Source: JAYTXL01 sp043742955 (GTDB lineage: Bacteria > Verrucomicrobiota > Verrucomicrobiia > Limisphaerales > JAYTXL01). Taken from it: a DNA stretch of 5,932 nt. Below are positions 1 through 5,626 of the stretch, in pieces. Within the stretch, counting starts at the first letter, position 1. Each line of letters opens with the position of its first letter. Both the position numbers and the translations under genes were made by a program. The notes under the pieces were generated by a model. It saw only the letters and a program-made list of their open reading frames with translations, did not search any database and had not been told where the DNA came from. The stretch spans positions 1 to 5,932 of the forward strand of contig JAYTXL010000216.1 of assembly GCA_043742955.1 (NCBI GenBank). Direction: 5' to 3'.

Positions 1-1
1 G

Positions 2-1159
2 ACGATGCTCTCGTGGGGGCGGCGTCCGGCGGAGCGCGCCGAGTTCTGCTGGGGCAGTCATGTGAGCAAGGGCGCATTCATCGGCGGCCCGAAGATCGAA
101 TTCGGCTTCAAGGGACCGCACACGGAAAACGATTCGTTCCGTCACAACGCACCGCTGCCCGGCGGCTGGCGGCACATCGCGTGGACGCACGATCCCGCGG
201 CGAAAAAGCTGCGCATTTTCGTGGATGGAAAACTCAACCGCGAGGAAACCGTCGCGCTCACGATCAAGCCCGGCGAACTGCTCTGTCTCGGCGGCTCCCG
301 CACGAGCCGGCTCCCGGACGCGCCATTCCACGGACTGCTCGCCGAGGTGGCGATCGCCGACACAGTGGTGACCGAGGCCGACATCACCCGCCTCGCGCAA
401 GGCACGCCCGCCAGCGCGATCCGCGTGAACTGGCTCGTGCGCCTCGATGCGCGTCCTCTCGCGCCGGGGCCCCTCGCCGCATGGCAAAATCCGGGCAGCC
501 TCGGTGGCGAGTTCGCGCCGGAAGCCGAGACCGCCGCCGCACCGCGCTCGGAGATCGTGAACGGCCGTCCCGCGATCACATTCGACGGGCAGAAAAATTT
601 TCTCCGCTCCGATATTCCGACGCCGTCTTCGCTCACCGGGGATCATCCATTCACCGTCGAGGCATGGATTCTCAACCCGAAACTCGCCGACGTGGAGACC
701 TTCCTCTCGCTCGCGCCGTCCGTCGCGATGCCGTCGTATCCGCACGAGTCCGTCGGGCGCGCGGCAAATTTCAACTTCGGCGCCGCACGGGAAACAGGCC
801 GCGAATTGCGCGCAGGATTTTTTTCCAGCGGGCCGACGAGCCGGCATGTCGGCTGGAGCGATGCCGCCATTCCCGCGACCGACTGGCAGCACATCGCCTA
901 CGTTTACACCGGCGGCTATCGCGGCGCATTCCGCGTCTATCGCGACGGCCAATTGCTCAAGGAGCGCGGCTTCTTCACGCTCGATACGCTGAGCGGCCAG
1001 CCCATGCACATCGGCGCGGCCTGGAACACCGCGCTCGGAGCGATGAACAGCTTCTCCGGCTCCCTCGCGCGCCTGCAAGTGAGCGACTGCGCGCGCACCG
1101 GCGAGGAAATCCTCGCGGATGCAAAGCCCGCCGCCACGTCCACGAGAGGGAAACGATGA
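2..1159 (+). CDS. LamG / concanavalin A-like domain protein, C-terminal part (5' end outside window)
   Basis: The reading frame is open from the window edge, so the true start lies upstream; the ATG at 5 is probably internal. About 385 residues are visible, numbered here from that ATG. Two LamG-type (concanavalin A-like jelly-roll) domains can be seen. The first covers roughly residues 1-125, with GWRHIAWTHDP at 54-64, IFVDGKL at 71-77 and FHGLLAEVAI at 108-117. The second covers roughly 185-375, with FTVEAWI at 216-222, DWQHIAYVY at 293-301, VYRDGQL at 311-317 and FSGSLARLQV at 350-359. The pattern 'W-x-HIA-(W/Y)', then 'V-(D/Y)-(R/D)-G-x-L', then 'G-x-L-A-x-(V/L)' is the standard LamG signature. 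Such domains bind carbohydrate or protein ligands in exported or surface proteins, often next to sulfatases or glycoside hydrolases. No catalytic domain is visible in this portion, so its enzymatic partner, if any, lies upstream. Codons are strongly GC-rich, matching the right-hand flank but not the middle of the window. Confidence 0.85.
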   Translation, partial: TMLSWGRRPAERAEFCWGSHVSKGAFIGGPKIEFGFKGPHTENDSFRHNAPLPGGWRHIAWTHDPAAKKLRIFVDGKLNREETVALTIKPGELLCLGGSRTSRLPDAPFHGLLAEVAIADTVVTEADITRLAQGTPASAIRVNWLVRLDARPLAPGPLAAWQNPGSLGGEFAPEAETAAAPRSEIVNGRPAITFDGQKNFLRSDIPTPSSLTGDHPFTVEAWILNPKLADVETFLSLAPSVAMPSYPHESVGRAANFNFGAARETGRELRAGFFSSGPTSRHVGWSDAAIPATDWQHIAYVYTGGYRGAFRVYRDGQLLKERGFFTLDTLSGQPMHIGAAWNTALGAMNSFSGSLARLQVSDCARTGEEILADAKPAATSTRGKR

Positions 1160-1188
1160 AACAAATCCGTCCCGCTTGCACGCCATGA
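1156..1188 (+). pseudogene. Orphan translation start: first ten codons of a gene cut off downstream
   Basis: An ATG overlaps the LamG stop codon as ATGA (1156-1159). It is preceded by GAGGGA (1145-1150), a plausible ribosome binding site five bases upstream. The frame reads MKQIRPACTP and stops at 1186-1188. A coupled start with a good binding site and only ten codons looks like the head of a former downstream gene whose body has been replaced by the following remnants. It could also be chance, because ATGA overlaps are frequent in GC-rich genomes. I see no recognisable signal peptide or domain in so short a stretch. Confidence 0.35.
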
Positions 1189-1206
1189 AACTCACAGCCA
1201 TTCGGC

Positions 1207-1437
1207 ATGGCCAACTCCCCAGAAATCGCACATTCCTTTTTCATGCACACCACCGAAGACGACCGCAAATACGCCGCCGAACAAGGCATCGCGGAGGAAG
1301 AAGCTCTCAAGCAAGGCATGGAAGCCAAGGCGAAGGAGTTTTGGGAAAGTCGCGTGGAGGTTTGCGCGAAGGCGAAACGCCTCGCCATTTCCGGGGTGAA
1401 GGCCATTGAATCCTTGCGACCAATGACCGGCTTATGA
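1207..1437 (+). pseudogene. thiC: thiC C-terminal remnant (copy A), phosphomethylpyrimidine synthase tail
   Basis: The 76-residue frame contains TEDDRKYAAEQGIAEEEALK (from residue 16) followed by QGMEAKAKEFWES and VEVCAKA. This matches the very C-terminus of ThiC, the radical-SAM enzyme that makes the thiamin pyrimidine (HMP-P). In the family this tail follows the CX2CX4C iron-sulfur motif and runs roughly 'FCSMKITEDVRKYA..., EEEALKxGMEEKSKEFVEKGAEVYAKA'. Only about residues 13-56 align. The cluster cysteines are absent: the position expected to read FCSM reads SFFM. There is also a 20-residue extension past the usual ThiC end. The full enzyme is normally 430-650 residues, so this cannot be active and is either a decayed fragment or a recycled small ORF. 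No convincing ribosome binding site precedes the ATG at 1207; another in-frame ATG lies at 1243. The stop overlaps the next ATG (ATGA, 1434-1437). The family match is from memory of the conserved tail, not from an alignment. Confidence 0.7.
1252..1290 (+). repeat. Direct repeat, copy A (thiC-tail derived)
   Basis: This 39-nt stretch recurs at 1604-1643. By eye, 35 of 39 positions match, with one extra C in the second copy. Both begin ACCGAAG and end GAACAAGGCATC, with CCGCAAATAC in the middle. It encodes the ThiC-like segment TEDDRKYAAEQGI. Confidence 0.85.
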
Positions 1438-1601
1438 AAACCAACGGACACGCCCGCAAACTTGCCAAGACTCCGGCCTTCGTCCTGCGCGCCGAACGCG
1501 CCCTGCGTCGCGCCGCCAAGAACGTCCAGGCCCAGAACCGCGCCCTGAAGCTCCCGCTGATCGTCTGGCAAGACGGCAGGGTGGTGGAGAAACCGGAATG
1601 A
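1434..1601 (+). CDS. Small basic hypothetical protein, 55 residues
   Basis: The ATG overlaps the stop of the preceding thiC remnant as ATGA, and its own stop overlaps the next ATG in the same way (1598-1601). The protein begins MKTNGHARKLAKTPAF, has a helical Arg/Lys/Ala-rich middle (LRAERALRRAAKNVQAQNRA) and ends with a short segment likely to form strands, LPLIVWQDGRVVEKPE. The final 'P-L-I-V-W-x-D-G-R-V-V' pattern resembles small uncharacterised proteins of GC-rich bacteria that sometimes sit next to toxin genes and may act as antitoxins or accessory DNA binders. I cannot name the family. No toxin partner is visible next to it. GC-biased third codon positions favour real coding. It lies between the two thiC tails, so it may travel as one unit with them. 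Coupling to the downstream ATPase is possible, because the frame starting at 1598 overlaps the ATPase start. Confidence 0.55.
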   Translation: MKTNGHARKLAKTPAFVLRAERALRRAAKNVQAQNRALKLPLIVWQDGRVVEKPE

Positions 1602-1661
1602 AGACCGAAGCCGTCCGCAAATACACCCCCCGAACAAGGCATCCAACAGCGCATCTACTGA
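1598..1661 (+). pseudogene. thiC: thiC C-terminal remnant (copy B), frameshifted
   Basis: From the ATG at 1598 the frame reads MKTEAVRKYTP, then changes frame at a run of six C (1626-1631). Omitting one C gives EQGIQQRIY and a stop at 1659-1661. Joined, MK-TE-VRKY--EQGI follows the ThiC tail 'MKITEDVRKYAAEQGI'. This copy keeps the Val of 'EDVRKY' that copy A has replaced by Asp, while copy A keeps the downstream EEEAL helix lost here. The two copies therefore look like independent derivatives of a thiC end rather than one copied from the other. Without the correction the frame continues to a stop at 1688-1690 and overlaps the start of the ATPase gene by 13 bases, so ribosomes reading it could couple to that start. 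Confidence 0.6.
1604..1643 (+). repeat. Direct repeat, copy B (thiC-tail derived)
   Basis: This is the partner of the repeat at 1252-1290, about 350 bp downstream in the same orientation. It differs by four substitutions and one additional C in the run 1626-1631. The two copies bracket the 55-residue ORF. Confidence 0.85.
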
Positions 1662-1666
1662 AAGGA
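1661..1666 (+). promoter_or_regulatory. Probable ribosome binding site of the Z1-like ATPase gene
   Basis: AAAGGA lies 11 bases before the ATG at 1678. The spacing is somewhat long but acceptable. It supports the start at 1678 and coincides with the end of the second thiC remnant. I see no convincing sigma-70 promoter in the preceding 200 bases. Confidence 0.45.
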
Positions 1667-1677
1667 CAACTAAAGCG

Positions 1678-3528
1678 ATGTTCAATTTGAACGAACTGAA
1701 AAAAGAAACAACCAACGACAACCGTTACGAGCGGAGGTTGGCAAAATTGGTTTCGTCCGGCCAGGAAGTCGGGTGCATCAAGGGTGTCGTTGAAAATGCC
1801 GTCACGAACATCAAGGCAGGTCAGAAATCTTTTGTCATTTACGGAGAACCGCAGAGCGGAAAAACAGAAATGATGATTGCGTTGACGGCAAAGCTGCTGG
1901 ATGTCGGCTTCAAGCTGGTGATCGTGTTGCTGAACGACAGCGTGCAATTGCTTGGCCAAAACTTGGAGCGGTTTCAGCGTTCGGGTTTGGCGCCCGCGCC
2001 GAAGAAATTCAGTGAAGTCCTGCCGCCGGAAATCACCATCGGTGATCATCAATGGGTGATATTCTGCAAAAAGAATTCAAAGGATTTGCAGAAACTTCTG
2101 GAGAAAATTGAAGACCAGCCAAACCGGGTTGTCATTGATGATGAGGCTGACTACGCGACGCCAAATTCCAAAGTCAACCAGCACGAGAAGAGCAGGATTA
2201 ACAAACTGACCGGTGACTTGATTGGCGAGCAAGGCACGTACATCGGCGTCACCGCCACGCCCGCCCGTCTTGATTTGAACAAGACGCACCAGAACCAAAA
2301 CGAGCACTGGATAGATTTCCCCCCTCATTCAAACTACACCGGTCAGGATAAATTCTTTCCAGTTTCAGTCGAGGGCCTGCCCTATCGGCTGGCGTTCTTG
2401 CCTGATGCTGGAGACGATCCAAAATATCTCCGCGAAGCACTGTTCAGCTTCATGGTGAACGCCGCCTACCTGAACGAAATCGTCAATGACGCGGAGCAAA
2501 ACTACTCAATCCTAATCCACACGAGCGGCAAAAAGGCGGATCATTCGGTGGACTACAAGCAGATCGTCAAAATCTTTGAAGCATTGAAGGACGACAAGAA
2601 CTCCAATCACGCGGGCTATTTCAAACGCATCTGGGAAATCGCCAACGAGCGGTATCCCGGACACGCCGACGATCTCACCAAATATGCCATTACCAACCGC
2701 GACAGGAATAACCTCGTCGTGATGAACAGCGACAAGGAGGTCAACGCCGCCGACAATCGCACGGCGACTGACCCGACCGCACCGTTCACGGTCGTCATTG
2801 GCGGCAATATTGTTTCTCGCGGAGTGACGTTCAACAACTTGCTCTCAATGTTTTTCACGCGAGACGTGAAGCACAAGCTGCAACAAGACACCTATATTCA
2901 ACGCGCGCGGATGTTTGGCTCGCGCGGGAATTATCTGAAGTACTTCGAGCTGACCATTCCGAAGCACCTGTATCTGGACTGGCAGCGATGCTTCATCTTC
3001 CACCGACTTTCTCTCGAATCGCGGAAACAGAACAAGCTGTCACCCGTTTGGTTGGACGGTGAACGAATCACCGCCGTTGCAAGCGCGAGCATAGACAAAG
3101 CGAACGTCTTGGTTGATAAGGGTGAAATGAGCTTCGCGTTGTTTGCTTTCGACAAGCAGAGCATTGAGGAAATCACGAACCAGAACATCAAGCCGATTCA
3201 GAAGATCAAGGCTCTCGCAGAACTCTTGGGGAAAAACTGTCTGCCGGGTTATCTGATCAACTATATCGAAAGCTTTTGCCCAGACGGTGACAAATCTGTG
3301 GCGGTCCATCCGCCGATGTCCATTGGTGGCTACACAGACAAGGATGGAGAAATGGACAAGGGGACGATCACGCGCACAAAGGGGTTCATCGGCAAAAGCC
3401 AGATGGAGGTCACGAAATACGCAGACGCGATTCATCACATCAACGTCTTTTTCAACGACACGGGTAAGGCGCGCGTGTTTTACAAATACGAGGGGAGCAT
3501 CCGCTTCTTGAAAACGGCTAAAAAATGA
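1678..3528 (+). CDS. Z1-like superfamily-2 ATPase/helicase (restriction-associated)
   Basis: The 616-residue protein has the core of a superfamily-2 motor. Motifs are Walker A YGEPQSGKTE (55-64), Walker B VVIDDEAD (151-158), motif III VTATPAR (191-197), a motif V-like VIGGNIVSRGVTF (373-385) and a motif VI-like YIQRARMFGSRG (406-417) with candidate arginine fingers. The 'GGN-x-x-SRG-x-T' followed by 'Q-x-x-R-x-FG-x-R' is the hallmark of the Z1 domain, a helicase-like module found in restriction-modification-type clusters with methyltransferases, GHKL ATPases and nucleases. The protein is short for Z1 proteins, which often reach 800-1000 residues. The C-terminal 150 residues after the motor have no motif I recognise. 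It probably acts in the cytoplasm as a DNA translocase or remodeller. Its stop overlaps the next start (ATGA at 3525), so the two products are likely made together. Base composition is clearly lower in G+C than the LamG and DinD genes, suggesting horizontal acquisition. Confidence 0.8.
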   Translation: MFNLNELKKETTNDNRYERRLAKLVSSGQEVGCIKGVVENAVTNIKAGQKSFVIYGEPQSGKTEMMIALTAKLLDVGFKLVIVLLNDSVQLLGQNLERFQRSGLAPAPKKFSEVLPPEITIGDHQWVIFCKKNSKDLQKLLEKIEDQPNRVVIDDEADYATPNSKVNQHEKSRINKLTGDLIGEQGTYIGVTATPARLDLNKTHQNQNEHWIDFPPHSNYTGQDKFFPVSVEGLPYRLAFLPDAGDDPKYLREALFSFMVNAAYLNEIVNDAEQNYSILIHTSGKKADHSVDYKQIVKIFEALKDDKNSNHAGYFKRIWEIANERYPGHADDLTKYAITNRDRNNLVVMNSDKEVNAADNRTATDPTAPFTVVIGGNIVSRGVTFNNLLSMFFTRDVKHKLQQDTYIQRARMFGSRGNYLKYFELTIPKHLYLDWQRCFIFHRLSLESRKQNKLSPVWLDGERITAVASASIDKANVLVDKGEMSFALFAFDKQSIEEITNQNIKPIQKIKALAELLGKNCLPGYLINYIESFCPDGDKSVAVHPPMSIGGYTDKDGEMDKGTITRTKGFIGKSQMEVTKYADAIHHINVFFNDTGKARVFYKYEGSIRFLKTAKK

Positions 3529-3983
3529 TCAGGGACTTCGAGTTCTATCACGGCGTGGTCTTTGCCCGAATTCTCCACGGCACACAGCGCCCGCTTTCTC
3601 TTCGCCCTTTTCAGTCGGTATCAAATGCTGCCTATGTGGTGAACGACAGCATCGGAATCTACATCAAACATTCGGCTAAACGGATGACGCCCTGGCGATT
3701 CACCTTTATGAAGGAGCACCAAGAAGAAATTGATTTGTTGAAATCAAATTTTGAGAACGTCTTTCTCGTGTTGGTTTGTGGCGACGATGGCGTGGTGTGT
3801 TTGAGCTACTCGGAACTGAAACAAATCCTCGACAGCCAGCACAACCCAATCGAATGGATCAGCGCAACGCGGCACAAGCGGGAGATGTATTCAGTCAAAG
3901 GCTCGAACGGTGAACTGGATTTCAAAATCGGACAGAGCGATTTCCCAAACAAGATATTCACCAAGCTTTTCCAGACACACTAG
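3525..3983 (+). CDS. 152-residue conserved-looking protein of unknown function; candidate effector of the cassette
   Basis: The ATG overlaps the ATPase stop as ATGA, so translation is probably coupled. I do not recognise a named family. The sequence looks like a compact globular alpha/beta protein without signal peptide or membrane segment. Features are an aromatic N-terminus (DFEFYHGVVFARIL, 4-17), a strand-like YVVNDSIGIYIKHS (37-50), a basic KRMTPWRFTF (52-61), a hydrophobic strand VFLVLVCGDDGVVCLSY (79-95) followed by a helix ELKQIL (97-102), and WISATRHKREMYSVKGSNGE (111-130). Conserved-type polar residues such as D41, K48, W57, R58 and W111 could form a nucleic-acid-binding or active site. 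A PD-(D/E)xK nuclease is conceivable, but the expected ExK is not seen: the equivalent place reads IYIK. Its position between a helicase and a methyltransferase suggests it is the nuclease, specificity or sensor component. That role is inferred from context only. Confidence 0.75.
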   Translation: MIRDFEFYHGVVFARILHGTQRPLSLRPFQSVSNAAYVVNDSIGIYIKHSAKRMTPWRFTFMKEHQEEIDLLKSNFENVFLVLVCGDDGVVCLSYSELKQILDSQHNPIEWISATRHKREMYSVKGSNGELDFKIGQSDFPNKIFTKLFQTH

Positions 3984-4002
3984 CTGCTGTTCACTTTCGC
4001 CA

Positions 4003-5208
4003 ATGTCAAACTTTCGTCCAATCCATCCGTTTCCTGCACGCATGGCCCCAGAACTCGCACTGGAGGAATTGCCGGAGAATAGCCGACCACTGCGGGTTCT
4101 CGATCCAATGACCGGCTCGGGGACGACCCTTGTCGCCGCGCGGCTTCGGGGTCACGAAGCTGTGGGTTTTGACCGCGACCCTCTTGCCGTGCTTATCGCG
4201 AGCACATGGGTTGCGGATATTGAAACGGAACGGTTCACGACGAAGGCCGCTGAAGTTTTGGAGCGCGCCGAGCGGCGTTCGACGAAACTCACGGCCAAAT
4301 GCGGGTTCCCAGACGGAGCAGATGACGAGACGAAGGAGTTCATTCGCTACTGGTTCGACACCGACAACCGCAAGCAACTGACGGCACTCGCCACAAGCAT
4401 CGCTGGCGTGCGCGATGAACGCCTGCGGAACGTGCTCTGGTGTGCCTTCTCGCGGCTCATCATCACCAAGGAAGCCGGAGCTTCGCTGGCGAGGGATGTT
4501 TCCCACAGTCGGCCACACCGCAGCTTCGACAAAGCACCTCATCGCGCTTTCGAGCATTTCGCGCGTGCCGTGAAACATATTGTCAAAGCAGCGCCTTTCC
4601 GCGCACAGGCTGAGGCGCAACCAGCCGCGACTGTCAGAAACGCTGATGCGCGTAATCTGCCACTGACCGATGGGAGCATTGACCTCATCATCACTTCGCC
4701 GCCCTACTTGAACGCCATTGATTACATTCGCGGTCACAAGCTCTCGCTCGTCTGGATGGGCCACAGCATCGCCAGTCTGCGGATGCTTCGCTCCACGAAC
4801 GTCGGCACCGAAAAGTCCGCCAAGGTGTCGGATGTGGAGCCGGCCACGGAATCGGTGATGGCTCGAATGTGTTCAGGGGAACCGCTTGAAGGCCGTCACC
4901 AAGGAATGTTGCGCCAATACGTCCGAGACCTTCGCTTGCTGCTCAAGGAGTGCCACCGTGTTCTTACAACCGATGGAAAAGGCGTGTTCGTCGTCGGCGA
5001 CTGCAATCTGAGGAAAACATTCGTCGCGAATTCGACAGCGATTGAACTGGTTGGTGGTGAAGTTGGATTCCGCGTTGAAGCATCCCGCAGGCGTCCATTG
5101 CCTGAGAACCGCCGTTACCTTCCCCCACCAGAAACCAAGTCATCGGGGGCAGCATTGCAGAAGCGAATGCGCGAGGAGGTTATCCTGACGCTGAGGAAAG
5201 CGCGATGA
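4003..5208 (+). CDS. DNA amino-methyltransferase (N6-adenine or N4-cytosine), SPPY type
   Basis: With the ATG at 4003 the protein has 401 residues. It carries an N-terminal motif X-like HPFPARMAPELA (8-19), the SAM-binding motif I LDPMTGSGTT (33-42), motif II FDRDP (56-60), the acidic loop DARNLPLTDGSIDLII (215-230), the catalytic motif IV TSPPY (231-235) and a late strand pair HRVLTTDGKGVFVVGD (318-333). The order X, I, long insert, IV is alpha-like. The roughly 190 residues between I and IV probably include target recognition. SPPY-type catalytic loops are typical of N4-cytosine enzymes but also occur in N6-adenine ones, so the modified base is open. The frame is open back to an ATG at 3910, which would overlap the previous gene by 74 bases and add 31 residues without a motif; neither start has a clear ribosome binding site. 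I prefer 4003, 19 bases after the preceding stop, because motif X follows at once. It likely protects self DNA from the cassette. Confidence 0.88.
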   Translation: MSNFRPIHPFPARMAPELALEELPENSRPLRVLDPMTGSGTTLVAARLRGHEAVGFDRDPLAVLIASTWVADIETERFTTKAAEVLERAERRSTKLTAKCGFPDGADDETKEFIRYWFDTDNRKQLTALATSIAGVRDERLRNVLWCAFSRLIITKEAGASLARDVSHSRPHRSFDKAPHRAFEHFARAVKHIVKAAPFRAQAEAQPAATVRNADARNLPLTDGSIDLIITSPPYLNAIDYIRGHKLSLVWMGHSIASLRMLRSTNVGTEKSAKVSDVEPATESVMARMCSGEPLEGRHQGMLRQYVRDLRLLLKECHRVLTTDGKGVFVVGDCNLRKTFVANSTAIELVGGEVGFRVEASRRRPLPENRRYLPPPETKSSGAALQKRMREEVILTLRKAR

Positions 5209-5229
5209 AGAACTCTGAACGCCGACGAG

Positions 5230-5340
5230 ATGCCGAAGCTAAACGCCGAGGGCGAGGAACTGACGAATAAGGAAAAGCTCAAGACCAGCCATTTCTTTGG
5301 GAGTAGGGACAGACTGATCATTGGAGTCATTGAGCCGTGA
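5230..5340 (+). CDS. Weak 36-residue ORF downstream of and in frame with the methyltransferase
   Basis: The frame begins MPKLNAEGEELTNKEKLK and ends SRDRLIIGVIEP. It is in the same frame as the methyltransferase, and the whole stretch 5209-5340 after that gene's TGA is free of stops for 43 codons. It might be a small coupled gene, a former C-terminal extension cut off by a stop mutation, or chance. A second start at 5205 overlaps the methyltransferase stop (ATGA) in another frame and gives only 21 residues (MKNSERRRDAEAKRRGRG...), very rich in Arg and Lys. No family is recognised for either, and no strong ribosome binding site is seen. The charged helix followed by a hydrophobic IIGVIEP end could be real protein, but the evidence is thin. 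Confidence 0.25.
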   Translation: MPKLNAEGEELTNKEKLKTSHFFGSRDRLIIGVIEP

Positions 5341-5440
5341 TTGGCGCATGGGCAATCGAGAAAAGCTGCTTCTCACCAAGCTAGTAACCCAATAATCAGT
5401 CTGACCATCGTGGCCGTAAACGCCACAGATTGCAAAGGGC

Positions 5441-5459
5441 CATCGTCTAGCAGACGATG
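5441..5459. repeat. Perfect 8-bp inverted repeat with 3-nt loop
   Basis: CATCGTCT (5441-5448), AGC loop, AGACGATG (5452-5459). The stem is perfect and would form a hairpin on either strand. No T-run follows it on either side, so it is not a standard intrinsic terminator. It could be an operator, a protein-binding palindrome or the remnant of a mobile-element end. Confidence 0.6.
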
Positions 5460-5587
5460 CGGAACCGTGTGGACGGTGTCTTGGTCCGTGGCAGCGAAAT
5501 GGATACCGCAGGGATGCGGAGCCGGAGGATGCAAACCAATGACCTGTTCTACGTTCATTAATTTCAAAAGTTATAAGAGGATGGCGT

Positions 5588-5626
5588 GAGCTCTTTTCCT
5601 AGATTCTGCGTGCTGGAGAAGAGTTC
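5588..5626 (+). terminator. Possible terminator-like hairpin between convergent genes
   Basis: GAGCTCTTTTCC (5588-5599) pairs with GGAGAAGAGTTC (5615-5626) across a 15-nt loop. In a plus-strand transcript all twelve positions pair, two of them as G-U wobbles; in the minus-strand transcript those two become A-C mismatches. It lies 28 bases beyond the dinD stop and downstream of the cassette, the expected place for a terminator of converging operons. A U-tract after the stem is missing, so Rho-independent termination is doubtful. Confidence 0.3.

Noticed and set aside
13..1188. Long Arg/His-rich plus-strand frame overlapping the LamG gene
   Set aside because: Its product is low-complexity Arg-rich, typical of an alternate frame in GC-rich coding DNA. 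Only its last ten codons (1156-1188) are of interest as an orphan start.
1185..1409. Frame starting MKLTAIRHGQ in the remnant zone
   Set aside because: It overlaps the ThiC-like frame for its whole length, and its product turns into an Arg/His-rich shadow sequence.
1420..1432. 13-mer CCAATGACCGGCT repeated at 4105-4117
   Set aside because: A single 13-base match in a 6-kb window is not unlikely by chance. One copy encodes methyltransferase motif I and the other the tail of the thiC remnant, with no similarity beyond.
975..1721. 248-codon minus-strand frame across the LamG end and the thiC remnants
   Set aside because: It lies antisense to segments with recognisable protein similarity on the plus strand, and its own product resembles nothing.
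1432..2052. 206-codon minus-strand frame over the ATPase start
   Set aside because: It is antisense to the Walker A region, which has clear family motifs on the plus strand.
3525..3983. Calling the 152-residue protein a PD-(D/E)xK nuclease outright
   Set aside because: The ExK catalytic pair is not visible; the candidate strand reads IYIK. Left as unknown function.
4006..4764. 252-codon minus-strand frame opposite the methyltransferase
   Set aside because: The plus strand carries all methyltransferase motifs here; the antisense product has no recognisable feature.
5373..5567. 64-codon minus-strand frame in the intergenic region
   Set aside because: The start is TTG or a later ATG without a ribosome binding site, the composition is His/Pro-rich, and there is no family resemblance. 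It cannot be excluded but is not supported.
5341..5589. 82-codon plus-strand frame after the cassette
   Set aside because: It begins at a non-ATG codon, is rich in Cys and Ser, has no ribosome binding site and resembles no family.
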